Below, piece after piece: positions 55,078-64,000 of a DNA stretch of 64,000 nt. The DNA is from Mitsuaria sp. 7 (GTDB lineage Bacteria; Pseudomonadota; Gammaproteobacteria; Burkholderiales; Burkholderiaceae_C). The position numbers and the translations under genes were made by a program. The stretch covers positions 3,180,279-3,244,278 of the forward strand of contig NZ_CP011514.1 of the NCBI RefSeq assembly GCF_001653795.1. Direction: 5' to 3'. Below the pieces are notes generated by a model. That model saw nothing but the letters and a program-made list of their open reading frames with translations, had not been told where the DNA came from and searched no databases. Numbering within the stretch: the first letter of the stretch is position 1; every line of letters begins with the position of its first letter.

Positions 55078-56349
55078 GTGACTCGATTGGCCGTCATCGG
55101 CGGCGGCTGGGCGGGGCTCGCCGCGGCTGTCGAGGCGGTGTCACTGGGCGCCGCCGTCACGCTGTTCGAGATGGCGCCGACGCTCGGCGGGCGCGCACGC
55201 ACCCTCGAAGGCGTCGCGCCCGTGCTCGACAACGGCCAACACATCCTGATCGGCGCGTACACGGAGACGCTGGCGTTGATGCGGCGCGTGGGCGTCGACC
55301 CCGATGTCGGTCTGCTCCGCATGCCGCTGCGGCTGCGTTATCCCGATCGCGAGACGCTGCGCTTGCCGCCGGGGCCGCCCACCCTCGCCTTCCTGCGCGG
55401 GGTGCTGGGCTGCGCGGCATGGTCGTGGTCAGATCGGCTGCGCTTCCTGATGACCAGCAGCCTGTGGACGATGCGCGGCTTCCGTTGCGATCCGGCGCTG
55501 ACCGTTGCCGAGCTCTGCGCCACGCTCCCGCGTCCGGTGCGCGATGACCTGATCGATCCGCTGTGCGTCGCCGCGCTGAACACGCCGGCCGGGCAGGCCA
55601 GCGCGCAGGTGTTTCTGCGGGTCCTCAAGGACGCGCTGTTCAGCGGCCCGGGGAGTGCCGATCTGCTGCTCCCCCGGCTCGGGCTGAGCGAATTGCTGCC
55701 CACCCCGGCCCGCGTCTGGCTGCAATCACATGGCACGGACATCCGCACGCGACGCGTTCAGCGACTCGACGCAGCGGGCCCGGGCTGGTCCATCGATGGC
55801 GACGCTTTCGACGCCGTCATCGTCGCCTGCAGTTCGGTCGAAGCCTCGCGACTCACGCGCGAACTCGCGCCGGGCTGGAGCGCCGCCGCCGGCGCGTTCG
55901 AGTTCCAGCCGATCGTCACCATCTATCTGGAAAGCGCAGGTTCCGCGCTGCCAGCTCCGATGGTGGCGCTGCGCGAATCGGCAACGGAGCCCGCGCAGTT
56001 CGCCTTCGACCTGGGACAACTTGGCCAGCATCCCGGACTGTTCAGCCTCGTCGTCAGCGGCGCAGCCCCGTGGATCACGCGGGGGCTGGACGTCACCGGC
56101 GCCTCGGCGCTGGCGCAGGCCGAGCGTCATTTCCAGTGGGCCACGCCTCCGCGGATCGTCCGCGTACTCAGCGAGAAGCGCGCGACCTTTGCCTGCACGC
56201 CTGGGCTACTCCGCCCCGGAGCGTCGATCGCGCCAGGGATCTGGGCTGCGGGCGACTATCTGGCGGGCCCCTACCCCGCGACGCTCGAAGGTGCGGTTCG
56301 CAGCGGCTTGGCTTCGGCCCGTTCCGCAATGCGGCAATCCGTGGGCTAA
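55078..56349 (+). CDS. hpnE: hydroxysqualene dehydroxylase HpnE
   Basis: This FAD-dependent amine-oxidase-like protein reduces hydroxysqualene to squalene. The 423-residue product starts at a GTG with the dinucleotide motif RLAVIGGGWAGLAAAVEA, then GGRARTLEGVAPVLDNGQHI and the C-terminal FAD segment PGIWAAGDYLAGPYPATLEG. It is one base from the hpnD stop. No squalene-hopene cyclase gene is in the window, so the end product (hopanoids or squalene itself) cannot be decided here. Confidence 0.93.
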   Translation: MTRLAVIGGGWAGLAAAVEAVSLGAAVTLFEMAPTLGGRARTLEGVAPVLDNGQHILIGAYTETLALMRRVGVDPDVGLLRMPLRLRYPDRETLRLPPGPPTLAFLRGVLGCAAWSWSDRLRFLMTSSLWTMRGFRCDPALTVAELCATLPRPVRDDLIDPLCVAALNTPAGQASAQVFLRVLKDALFSGPGSADLLLPRLGLSELLPTPARVWLQSHGTDIRTRRVQRLDAAGPGWSIDGDAFDAVIVACSSVEASRLTRELAPGWSAAAGAFEFQPIVTIYLESAGSALPAPMVALRESATEPAQFAFDLGQLGQHPGLFSLVVSGAAPWITRGLDVTGASALAQAERHFQWATPPRIVRVLSEKRATFACTPGLLRPGASIAPGIWAAGDYLAGPYPATLEGAVRSGLASARSAMRQSVG

Positions 56350-56480
56350 ATGTCCTTCCAATGCCCAGCCTCGCCCGGCTGGCGCACCGCTGATGGGCAA
56401 AAGCGACGGAACGCGCCTGCGGGCCGCCTCTCTAGGTTTCGCCATGCAAAACCTGGAAGAAATCCTTCACAATCGTCCGC

Positions 56481-57248
56481 ATGAAGTCCAAGGAGCTCCA
56501 GACCCCCGCCATCCAGGTCCTCGAGCGCACGTTTGCGCTGCTGGACGTCCTGGCCCAGCACCAGGATCCCGTGTCCCTGAAGCTCATCAGCGAGACCACG
56601 GGTCTGCATCCCTCAACGGCGCACCGCATCCTGAACGACCTGACATTGGGACGTTTCGTGGACCGGCCGGAGGCTGGGAGCTACCGGCTGGGCATGCGGC
56701 TGCTGGAGTTGGGCAATCTGGTCAAGGCGCGTCTGGACGTTCGCGAGGCGGCGATCGGCCCGATGCGGGAATTGCACAAGCTGACCCACCAGCCCGTCAA
56801 CCTGTCCGTGCGACAGGGTGATGAGATCGTCTACATCGAACGCACCTATTCCGAACGCAGCGGCATGCAGGTCGTGCGCGCGGTCGGCGGCCGCGCGCCG
56901 CTGCATCTGACGTCGGTCGGCAAGCTCTTCCTCGCCAGCGACGATCCCCAGCGCGTGCGGGCGTATGCGACTCGCACCGGTCTTTCCGGGCACACGCGCA
57001 ACAGCCTCACCGAGATCAACCTGCTCGAACGCGAGATGGCGCTGGTGCGTCAGCGCGGCGTCGCGCGGGACGATGAAGAGCTCGAACTCGGCGTGCGCTG
57101 CATGGCCGCCGGCATCTACGACGACCAGGGCAAGCTGGTCGCGGGATTGTCGATCTCGGCACCCGCGGATCGACTGGAAGAAGGCTGGTTGCCTCGACTC
57201 AAAGAAACGGCGACGCGGATCTCGGCGTCGCTCGGGTTCCGAGGCTGA
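56481..57248 (+). CDS. IclR-family transcriptional regulator
   Basis: The 255-residue product has the IclR winged helix (AIQVLERTFALLDVLAQHQD, LKLISETTGLHPSTAHRIL) and the C-terminal effector domain (GKLFLASDDPQRVRAYA, GVARDDEELELGVRCMAAGIYD, AGLSISAPADRL). It lies 131 bp after hpnE in the same direction, so it may be independently transcribed. The target and ligand are unknown; control of hpnCDE is only a guess. Confidence 0.93.
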   Translation: MKSKELQTPAIQVLERTFALLDVLAQHQDPVSLKLISETTGLHPSTAHRILNDLTLGRFVDRPEAGSYRLGMRLLELGNLVKARLDVREAAIGPMRELHKLTHQPVNLSVRQGDEIVYIERTYSERSGMQVVRAVGGRAPLHLTSVGKLFLASDDPQRVRAYATRTGLSGHTRNSLTEINLLEREMALVRQRGVARDDEELELGVRCMAAGIYDDQGKLVAGLSISAPADRLEEGWLPRLKETATRISASLGFRG

Positions 57249-57303
57249 ATCGCCGGAGGTCCGGACCGGGAGGCGGGACCAGCAATGACAGACCAGAAAT
57301 GAC

Positions 57304-57330
57304 GAAGCGGGCGCAAGGCCCGCTTCTTTC
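57304..57330 (+). terminator. intrinsic terminator of the IclR gene
   Basis: GAAGCGGGC-GCAAG-GCCCGCTTC followed by TTTC. Confidence 0.85.
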
Positions 57331-57335
57331 ATTCA

Positions 57336-57365
57336 GGGAGTACCCACCGAGGGAGTACCCACCGC
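57336..57365. repeat. two 15-bp direct repeats next to the pbpG stop
   Basis: GGGAGTACCCACCGA is followed immediately by GGGAGTACCCACCGC. Each unit also contains a small GGGAGTACCC dyad. Confidence 0.8.
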
Positions 57366-58442
57366 TTACTTGGCCGACATCACCGGCGTCAAGGCCGTCG
57401 CGCTGACCGTCGTCGGAGTGGCGACAGCCGCCAAGGGCGATGCGGCACCGGTCAGCCACTTGCGCACGCGCTCGGCATCGCCGATGCGCGAGTACTTCCC
57501 GGCGGAATCCAGGAACACCATGATCAGCTTGCGACCGGCGAGCTGCGCCTGCATCACCAGGCACTGACCGGCCTCGTTGATGAAACCGGTCTTCTGCAGG
57601 CCGATGTCCCAGTCGCCCTTGCGGACGAGCCCGTTGGTCGTGCCGAAGCGGACCTGCTTGCGGCCCAGCGCGACGGTGTACTCGGACGACGTCGACAGCT
57701 CGCGCATCAGCGGGAAGGAGTGGGCGACCTTGACCAGCTTGGCCAGGTCGGCCGCGCTCGACTGATTGCGGCTGGACAGGCCGGTCGGCTCGACGTAATG
57801 CGTGTCCATCATGCCCAGCATCTGGGCCTTGGCGTTCATCGCCGCGACAAAGGTTTCCAGGCCGCCCGGGTAGTTGCGACCGAGCGCATGCGCCGCGCGG
57901 TTCTCCGACGACATCAGCGCCAGGTGCAGAAGTTCGCCACGCGTCAGCGTCGTCCCCACGGCCAGACGGGACCCGGTGAACTTCTCGGTGTCCTTGTCCT
58001 CGTCGGTGATCTCGATCTTGTCCTCGAGCGACTGGTTCGCCTCGACGACCAGCAGCGCGGTCATCAGCTTGGTGATGGACGCGATCGGCAGCACCGCCGA
58101 CGGGTTCTTCGAGAACAGGACCTCGTTGGTGTCCTGGTCGACGACGTAGGCGACGCTGGACTTCAGGTCGAGGGGATCTTCGGTGTCGTGCAGACCGTAC
58201 ATCGTGCCGAAGGACGGTTTGGACGGGACGACCTCCCGGATCGGGGCTGCCGCACGGGCAGCCACCTTGCGTGGAGAGCGCGGGGCCGGCTTGGCCTGCC
58301 GCACGCTCTTCACTTTGGCTTTGGAGGACGACGAGGTGGCCGCCTGCGCCGATTGGATCGGCGCGAGACTGGCGGTCAAGCCCGTCAGCAACATGACGCC
58401 GCTGAGCGCGGCACCAGACAGCAATGTCGCAATGGTCTTCAA
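57366..58442 (-). CDS. pbpG: D-alanyl-D-alanine endopeptidase (PBP7-like)
   Basis: This periplasmic low-molecular-weight penicillin-binding protein cleaves peptidoglycan cross-links. Active-site motifs are PIASITKLMTALL (SxxK), LMSSENRAAHALGRNYPGG (SxN) and GLQKTGFINEAGQC (KTG). I chose TTG at 58442: it gives the signal peptide MKTIATLLSGAALSGVMLL...QSAQA, with GGGGA 6 nt upstream. The frame extends to a TTG at 58502 without a better site. A basic, Ser/Arg-rich linker follows the signal. Assignment to PbpG rather than DacA rests on overall similarity and length. Confidence 0.88.
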   Translation of the reverse strand: MKTIATLLSGAALSGVMLLTGLTASLAPIQSAQAATSSSSKAKVKSVRQAKPAPRSPRKVAARAAAPIREVVPSKPSFGTMYGLHDTEDPLDLKSSVAYVVDQDTNEVLFSKNPSAVLPIASITKLMTALLVVEANQSLEDKIEITDEDKDTEKFTGSRLAVGTTLTRGELLHLALMSSENRAAHALGRNYPGGLETFVAAMNAKAQMLGMMDTHYVEPTGLSSRNQSSAADLAKLVKVAHSFPLMRELSTSSEYTVALGRKQVRFGTTNGLVRKGDWDIGLQKTGFINEAGQCLVMQAQLAGRKLIMVFLDSAGKYSRIGDAERVRKWLTGAASPLAAVATPTTVSATALTPVMSAK

Positions 58443-58578
58443 TCCAGTCCCCAGGTCAGTGGGCGCGAGTTTAGGGGATCGCTGAAAGACCGGCAAGATC
58501 AATGACTTAACGCAGGCTCTTAAAGTACCTGAATCCGTGCCATCCGACGCGGCCAGGGGCTCCGCGTTCGCTGTCCTG

Positions 58579-60120
58579 TCAACCTTGGGCGGCGACCCGC
58601 TCCGTCTTGCTCTGCAACTTGTTGAGAGCGCTCAAATATGCTTTGGCCGAGGCGACCACGATATCGGGATCTGCCCCCACGCCGTTCACCACGCGCCCCG
58701 CATGTTGCAGGCGCACCGTGACTTCGCCTTGCGATTCTGTGCTGCCGCTGGTGATCGCACTGACCGAATACAGCAGCATTTCCGCCCCACTTTGGACCTT
58801 GCTCTCGATCGCCTTGAGCACGGCGTCCACTGGACCGTTGCCGTCGCTCTCCGTGCGGTGCTCGGTCTCGCCCTCGGCGAAGACCACCTGCGCCTGCGGC
58901 CGTTCACCGGTTTCGGAGCGCTGCGCCAGCGCCACCAGCCGGTAATGTTCCTGGAGGTGGGTGACCGACTCATCCATCACCAGCGCGATGATGTCCTCGT
59001 CGAAGATTTCGGACTTGCGGTCGGCCAGGTCCTTGAAACGGACGAAGGCGGCGTTGATCTCTGCCTCCGATTCCAGCACCACGCCCAATTCCTGCAGCCG
59101 CTGCTTGAACGCATTGCGGCCCGACAGTTTGCCCAGCACGATCTTGTTGGCGCTCCAGCCGACGTCCTCGGCGCGCATGATCTCGTAGGTATCGCGGGCC
59201 TTCAGCACGCCGTCCTGATGGATGCCCGACGCATGCGCGAAGGCATTGGCGCCGACCACGGCCTTGTTCGGCTGGATCACGAAACCGGTGGTCTGCGAGA
59301 CCAGCTTGGACGCCGGCACGATCTGCGACGCATCGATCCGCACGTCCAGGCCGAAGTAGTCGCGGCGGGTCTTCACCGCCATCACGACCTCTTCCAGCGA
59401 GCAGTTGCCGGCACGCTCACCGAGGCCGTTGATGGTGCACTCGACCTGCCGCGCGCCGCCGATCTTCACGCCAGCGAGCGAGTTCGCCACCGCCATGCCC
59501 AGGTCGTTGTGGCAGTGGACGCTCCAGATCGCCTGATCGGCATTCGGAACGCGCTCGCGCAGCGTCTTGATGAACTGTCCGTAGAGTTCCGGGATCGCAT
59601 AGCCGACCGTGTCGGGGATGTTGATGGTGCGCGCGCCCTCGCGGATCACCGCCTCGACGACACGGGCGAGGAACTCCGGATCGGATCGGTAGCCGTCCTC
59701 GGGTGAGAACTCGATGTCGTCGGTCAGGTTGCGGGCAAAGCGGACCGCCTGGGTCGCCTGCTCCAGCACCTGCTCGCGGGTCATGCGCAGCTTCTTCTCC
59801 ATGTGGAGTTCGCTGGTCGCGATGAAGGTATGGATGCGCGCGCGGGCTGCGCCCTTGAGCGCCTCGGCGGCGCGGGCGATGTCGCGGTCGTTCGCACGGG
59901 CCAGCGAGCAGATCGTGCTCTCGCGGATCGCATCGGCGATCGCCTTCACCGCTTCGAAGTCGCCCTGGCTCGCCGCCGCGAAGCCGGCCTCGATCACATC
60001 CACCTTCAGACGTTCCAGTTGACGCGCGATGCGCAGCTTCTCGTCCTTGGTCATGGACGCGCCGGGCGATTGCTCGCCGTCGCGCAGCGTGGTGTCGAAG
60101 ATGATCAGTTGGTCGGACAT
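58579..60120 (-). CDS. leuA: 2-isopropylmalate synthase, bacterial type I
   Basis: LeuA condenses acetyl-CoA with 2-ketoisovalerate, the first step of leucine synthesis. The 513-residue product starts [20 protein letters not shown] at 60120 (AAGGAAG upstream), the TIM-barrel metal-binding start. [17 protein letters not shown] (metal HxH) and a C-terminal leucine-binding regulatory domain ([19 protein letters not shown] onwards) follow. It lies 94 bp after the second synthase gene, and a hairpin GGGCGGC/GCCGCCC in that spacer could reduce read-through. Confidence 0.96.
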   Translation of the reverse strand: MSDQLIIFDTTLRDGEQSPGASMTKDEKLRIARQLERLKVDVIEAGFAAASQGDFEAVKAIADAIRESTICSLARANDRDIARAAEALKGAARARIHTFIATSELHMEKKLRMTREQVLEQATQAVRFARNLTDDIEFSPEDGYRSDPEFLARVVEAVIREGARTINIPDTVGYAIPELYGQFIKTLRERVPNADQAIWSVHCHNDLGMAVANSLAGVKIGGARQVECTINGLGERAGNCSLEEVVMAVKTRRDYFGLDVRIDASQIVPASKLVSQTTGFVIQPNKAVVGANAFAHASGIHQDGVLKARDTYEIMRAEDVGWSANKIVLGKLSGRNAFKQRLQELGVVLESEAEINAAFVRFKDLADRKSEIFDEDIIALVMDESVTHLQEHYRLVALAQRSETGERPQAQVVFAEGETEHRTESDGNGPVDAVLKAIESKVQSGAEMLLYSVSAITSGSTESQGEVTVRLQHAGRVVNGVGADPDIVVASAKAYLSALNKLQSKTERVAAQG

Positions 60121-60214
60121 GTCGAGGCTTCCTTGCGGTGGCGGGCCGCGGGCCGTCTCGGCCCGGTCAGCGAGTTTAGGCGGCACAAGGGCGGCGCAGC
60201 GGCCGCCCTCGACC

Positions 60215-61900
60215 TCAGACAGCGACGCGGTCGGCGAGCTTCAGGACACCGCGCTGCGACGCGCGGCGCAGCCCGGAGACGATCGCCTTCAGCGAGGCCG
60301 AGGCGATGTTGCCGTCCATGCCGACGCCGAACAAGGTCGCCTCGCCCACGCGAAGCTCCAGGTAGGCCACCGCCTGCGCGTCGGCGCCGCTGCCCATCGC
60401 GTGCTCGTGATAGTCCAGCACCCTCACCTGCGTCTTCAGCAGCTTGTTCAGGCCCTCGACGAAGGCGTCGATCGGCCCCTTGCCCTGCCCGTCGATCTTG
60501 ACCATGCGCACGCACAGGTCGGCCTGCGCCTGGACGCGGGTCTGGCCGTCCTCGGCGGTGTCGATCTGCGGGTGCAGCGACGGCGCCTGCTTCACACCGT
60601 ATTCGCGGTCGAAGATCCGCCACAGGTCGGCCGCGCCGAGCTCCTTGCCGTTGGTGTCCATCACGCCCTGGACGATCTGGCTGAACTCGATCTGCAGGCG
60701 GCGCGGCAGTTCGATGCCGTATTCCGCCTCGAGCAGATACGAGATACCGCCCTTGCCCGACTGGCTGTTGACGCGGATCACGGCCTCATAACTGCGACCC
60801 AGGTCCTTCGGGTCGATCGGCAGGTACGGGATCTCCCAGACGTCGCCTTCCTTGCGGGCGGAGAAGGCCTTCTTGATCGCGTCCTGGTGCGAGCCCGAGA
60901 ACGAGGTGTAGACCAGCTCGCCGACATACGGATGGCGCGGATGCACGGGCAACTGGTTGCAGTGCTCGACGCAGCGGCGGATCTCGTCGATGTCGGAGAA
61001 ATCCAGCTCCGGATGGACACCCTGCGTGTACAGGTTGAGCGCGACATTCACCAGGTCCAGGTTGCCGGTGCGCTCGCCGTTGCCGAAGAGGCAGCCTTCG
61101 AGACGGTCGGCGCCGGCCATGATCGAGAGCTCGGCGGCGGCCGTGCCGGTGCCGCGGTCATTGTGCGGGTGCACCGACAGCACGATGCAGTCGCGGCGCG
61201 CGACGTTGCGCCCCATCCACTCGATCATGTCGGCGAACAGGTTCGGCGTGGAGTGCTCGACCGTCGACGGCAGATTGATGATGATCTTGCGCTCCGGCGT
61301 CGCGCCCCACGCTTCGGTCACCGCGTCGACGACACGCTTGGAGAAGCTCAGTTCGGCGCTGGAGAACATCTCCGGCGAGTACTCGAAACGGAAGTCCGTC
61401 TCCGGCTGCTTCGCAGCGAACTCGCGGATCATCCGCGTGTGGGTGACGGCCAGGTCGACGATCTCGTCCTCGCTCATGCCCAGCACGACGCGGCGCATCA
61501 CCGGCGCCACGGCGTTGTACAGGTGGACGACCGCCCGCTTGGCGCCGACCAGCGATTCGAACGTGCGTTCGATCAGTGGCTGGCGCGCCTGCGTCAAGAC
61601 CTGGATCGTCACGTCGTCAGGGATATGGCCCTGCTCGATCAGCAGCCGCACGAAGTCGAAATCGGTCTGCGACGCGGACGGGAAACCGACCTCGATCTCC
61701 TTGAAGCCGATCTTCACCAGCATCTGGAACATGTGCAGCTTGCGCTCGGGGTCCATCGGCTCGATCAGGGCCTGGTTGCCGTCACGCAGGTCGGTGCTCA
61801 GCCACAGCGGCGCCTTCGTGATCTGCACGTCGGGCCAGCGGCGGTCCGGGAGGGCGATGGGGGCGAAAGCGCGGTACTTGGTCTGCGGTTGCTTGAGCAT
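60215..61900 (-). CDS. leuA: 2-isopropylmalate synthase, second (long, fungal/actinobacterial-like) type
   Basis: This is a different subfamily from its neighbour. The 561-residue product starts [20 protein letters not shown] and has [20 protein letters not shown] (metal-binding start with Asp), [20 protein letters not shown] (HxH), [20 protein letters not shown] and a C-terminal allosteric domain. AGGAA lies 9 nt before the ATG. It is preceded by a leucine attenuator and its own promoter, and can also be read from pssA. Having both types in tandem suggests different feedback or expression roles. Confidence 0.95.
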   Translation of the reverse strand: MLKQPQTKYRAFAPIALPDRRWPDVQITKAPLWLSTDLRDGNQALIEPMDPERKLHMFQMLVKIGFKEIEVGFPSASQTDFDFVRLLIEQGHIPDDVTIQVLTQARQPLIERTFESLVGAKRAVVHLYNAVAPVMRRVVLGMSEDEIVDLAVTHTRMIREFAAKQPETDFRFEYSPEMFSSAELSFSKRVVDAVTEAWGATPERKIIINLPSTVEHSTPNLFADMIEWMGRNVARRDCIVLSVHPHNDRGTGTAAAELSIMAGADRLEGCLFGNGERTGNLDLVNVALNLYTQGVHPELDFSDIDEIRRCVEHCNQLPVHPRHPYVGELVYTSFSGSHQDAIKKAFSARKEGDVWEIPYLPIDPKDLGRSYEAVIRVNSQSGKGGISYLLEAEYGIELPRRLQIEFSQIVQGVMDTNGKELGAADLWRIFDREYGVKQAPSLHPQIDTAEDGQTRVQAQADLCVRMVKIDGQGKGPIDAFVEGLNKLLKTQVRVLDYHEHAMGSGADAQAVAYLELRVGEATLFGVGMDGNIASASLKAIVSGLRRASQRGVLKLADRVAV

Positions 61901-61927
61901 GAGAGCGTTCCTGTGGGTTCAGGGGGC

Positions 61928-61986
61928 GCAACTCGCAGACTCTCCAGAAACAGGAACGGCCCGTTGCGAGTTGCATTCGGGCCGTT
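61928..61986 (-). terminator. attenuator terminator and alternative hairpin of the leuA2 leader
   Basis: The terminator pairs AACGGCCCG (61986-61978) with CGGGCCGTT (61963-61955), followed by CCTGTTTC. Segment 3 GGCCCGAA (61983-61976) can instead pair with segment 2 UUCGGGUU (62039-62032) as antiterminator. A further 10-bp helix GCAACTCGCA (61974-61965) with TGCGAGTTGC (61937-61928) encloses the terminator's 3' arm and would exclude it. Confidence 0.75.
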
Positions 61987-62025
61987 GATCTGGGATGAGC
62001 GTCTGGATGGACGGACGTGCGCGAT

Positions 62026-62082
62026 CTAGCGAACCCGAAGGTCACCTAGTAGTAGCAGCGCAATTCGGGCCGGGGACGTCAT
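62026..62082 (-). CDS. leucine leader peptide (attenuation leader for leuA2)
   Basis: An 18-codon open frame reads MTSPARIALLLLGDLRVR then TAG. Four successive Leu codons (CTG CTA CTA CTA, 62058-62047), three of them CTA (normally rare in such G+C-rich DNA), make it a leucine sensor. Segment 1 of the attenuator, GGCCCGAAT (62071-62063), lies inside it and can pair with segment 2 (62039-62032) to form a pause hairpin. A ribosome stalled at the Leu codons would mask segment 1 and free segment 2 to block the terminator. No ribosome site precedes it. Confidence 0.8.
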   Translation of the reverse strand: MTSPARIALLLLGDLRVR

Positions 62083-62090
62083 AGCTGTTG

Positions 62091-62120
62091 AATATAGAGG
62101 CGCGGCGCGTGAAGCGTCAA
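62091..62120 (-). promoter_or_regulatory. sigma70 promoter of the leuA2 leader
   Basis: On the minus strand TTGACG (62120-62115), an 18-nt spacer and TATATT (62096-62091) match the consensus at five of six positions each. The leader ATG begins 8 nt after the -10, so the transcript may start at or within 2 nt of the ATG. Confidence 0.8.
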
Positions 62121-62155
62121 CGTCAGTGGACGAATCGCCGCGCCGTGAGCATTCG

Positions 62156-63004
62156 CTATCGGTGAAGGCCCGCTTCATCGGGCTCGTCGGTGGACATGGC
62201 GATCACGCTGGCCGGCTTGCCCTTGGCGCGCCGGACTGCGTAGACGACATAGCCCGAGATGCCATACGCGCAGAAGACGCCGAACAACACCCGTGGCGGG
62301 TCGATGTTGATCGCCGCAATGGCCAGCATGATCACCACCAGCACGATGAAGGGTACCGAGCGCTTGAAGGTAATGTCCTTGAAGCTGTAGAACGGCGCGT
62401 TGGTCACCATGGTCAGGCCCGCATAGAGCGTGAAGCCGAAGGCCAGCCACGCAAGCGTCGGATCGCGGTGGATGTCCTTGTAGCCCGAGCTGTCGAGCGC
62501 CCAGATCAGGCTCATCACCAGCGCTGCGGCGGCCGGGCTGGGCACGCCCTGGAAGAAACGGCGGTCCACCACCCCGATATTCGTGTTGAAGCGCGCCAGG
62601 CGCAGCGCGGCACCGGCGATATAGACGAAAGCCGCGAACCAACCCCACTTGCCCAGGCCCTGCAACGCCCACGAATACATGATCAGCGCTGGCGCCGCAC
62701 CGAACGAGACCATGTCGGACAGCGAGTCCATCTGTTCGCCGAAGGTGCTCTGCGTGTTGGTCATGCGTGCGACACGGCCATCCAGGCTGTCGAGCACCAT
62801 CGCCGCGAAGATGCCATAGACGGACTGCTCGAAGCGGCCGCCTATGCCCATCACGATCGCGTAGAAGCCGCTGAACAGCGCCGCCAGCGTGAAGAGGTTG
62901 GGCAGCAGGTAGATGCCCTTGTGGCGCGGGCGCTGCGGAGCATCGAGGCCGTCCGCCTCGTCCTCGTCGAGCAGGTCCACGCTCTTGTTTTCGGTCGAAT
63001 TCAT
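62156..63004 (-). CDS. pssA: CDP-diacylglycerol-serine O-phosphatidyltransferase
   Basis: PssA makes phosphatidylserine, the precursor of phosphatidylethanolamine. The 282-residue integral membrane protein has the CDP-alcohol phosphotransferase motif DSLDGRVARMTNTQS...FGEQMDSLSD (Asp residues all present) and about eight hydrophobic segments. It sits between ilvC and leuA2, an association found in many betaproteobacteria. Its stop is only 35 bp from the leuA2 promoter's -35 box. Confidence 0.95.
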   Translation of the reverse strand: MNSTENKSVDLLDEDEADGLDAPQRPRHKGIYLLPNLFTLAALFSGFYAIVMGIGGRFEQSVYGIFAAMVLDSLDGRVARMTNTQSTFGEQMDSLSDMVSFGAAPALIMYSWALQGLGKWGWFAAFVYIAGAALRLARFNTNIGVVDRRFFQGVPSPAAAALVMSLIWALDSSGYKDIHRDPTLAWLAFGFTLYAGLTMVTNAPFYSFKDITFKRSVPFIVLVVIMLAIAAINIDPPRVLFGVFCAYGISGYVVYAVRRAKGKPASVIAMSTDEPDEAGLHR

Positions 63005-63033
63005 GGGGGCGGAGGATAACCCAGCGCATCAAT

Positions 63034-63067
63034 GGAAAAGGCCGCGCGGTGCGACCCGCGCGGCCTT
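63034..63067 (-). terminator. intrinsic terminator of ilvC
   Basis: AAGGCCGCGCGG/CCGCGCGGCCTT, a 12-bp stem, is followed on the minus strand by TTCCATTG. It ends 30 bp after the ilvC stop and 30 bp before the pssA start. Confidence 0.75.
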
Positions 63068-63096
63068 CTGGACTGATCTGACGCGATCTGCGTGGA

Positions 63097-64000
<904 letters not shown>

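Noticed and set aside
60121..60214. A second leucine attenuator before the type I leuA
   Set aside because: The 94-bp spacer has hairpins but no open frame with Leu codons and no alternative pairing segments.

Overview
The window is G+C-rich chromosomal DNA from a betaproteobacterium, most likely order Burkholderiales (Roseateles/Mitsuaria/Rubrivivax-like). The evidence is gene order: ndk-rlmN-pilF-rodZ-ispG, sucA-odhB-lpdA-zapE, tig-clpP-clpX-lon, hpnCDE, and ilvC-pssA-leuA. There is no prophage, insertion sequence or CRISPR array. Most of the content is housekeeping, with a few accessory insertions.

Layout. 1-4.4 kb (minus): ndk, rlmN, pilF, rodZ and the start of ispG. 4.4-8.9 kb (minus): rluB with very long tails, scpB and rluD. 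8.9-13.3 kb: bamD (plus), a helicase of the DinG/YoaA family with a YdcH-like small gene (minus), and a PP2C phosphatase (plus). 13.3-21.2 kb (minus): the 2-oxoglutarate dehydrogenase cluster sucA-odhB-lpdA, followed by zapE and a secreted hypothetical. 21.5-27.8 kb: an Fe(II)/2OG-type oxygenase, a LivK-like binding protein, a CxxCxxxCC protein and two tandem peptide-type ABC binding proteins without permeases. 27.8-32.1 kb: an MqsR/MqsA-like toxin-antitoxin pair and a second, orphan E1 2-oxoglutarate dehydrogenase-like protein. 32.2-38.7 kb (minus): a chemoreceptor, a nitronate monooxygenase-like enzyme, an acyl-CoA dehydrogenase and etfBA. 39-41.2 kb: murI and a UMF1-type transporter. 41.2-41.8 kb: a tRNA cluster (three Gly-GCC, Cys-GCA, Leu-UAA). 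42-48.5 kb (minus): tig-clpP-clpX-lon and tRNA-Leu(UAG). 48.7-53.1 kb (minus): a two-gene RND efflux pump. 53.3-57.2 kb (plus): squalene genes hpnCDE and an IclR regulator. 57.4-64 kb (minus): a penicillin-binding endopeptidase, two different 2-isopropylmalate synthases, pssA and the truncated ilvC.

The strongest non-coding find is a classical leucine transcription attenuator in front of the second leuA (61928-62120). It has a good promoter, an 18-residue leader peptide with four consecutive Leu codons (three of them CUA), and four RNA segments that can form pause, antiterminator and terminator hairpins. Segments 1 and 3 share an identical nonamer. The promoter lies so close to the leader ATG that the leader mRNA may be leaderless. 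Other notable items are the toxin-antitoxin pair whose start codon lies inside a perfect palindrome, the orphan E1 that lacks the usual N-terminal segment and has a structured leader, a dispersed palindromic element in two copies, in-frame tandem repeats in signal peptides, and LiuR/TetR-like operator palindromes upstream of etfB.
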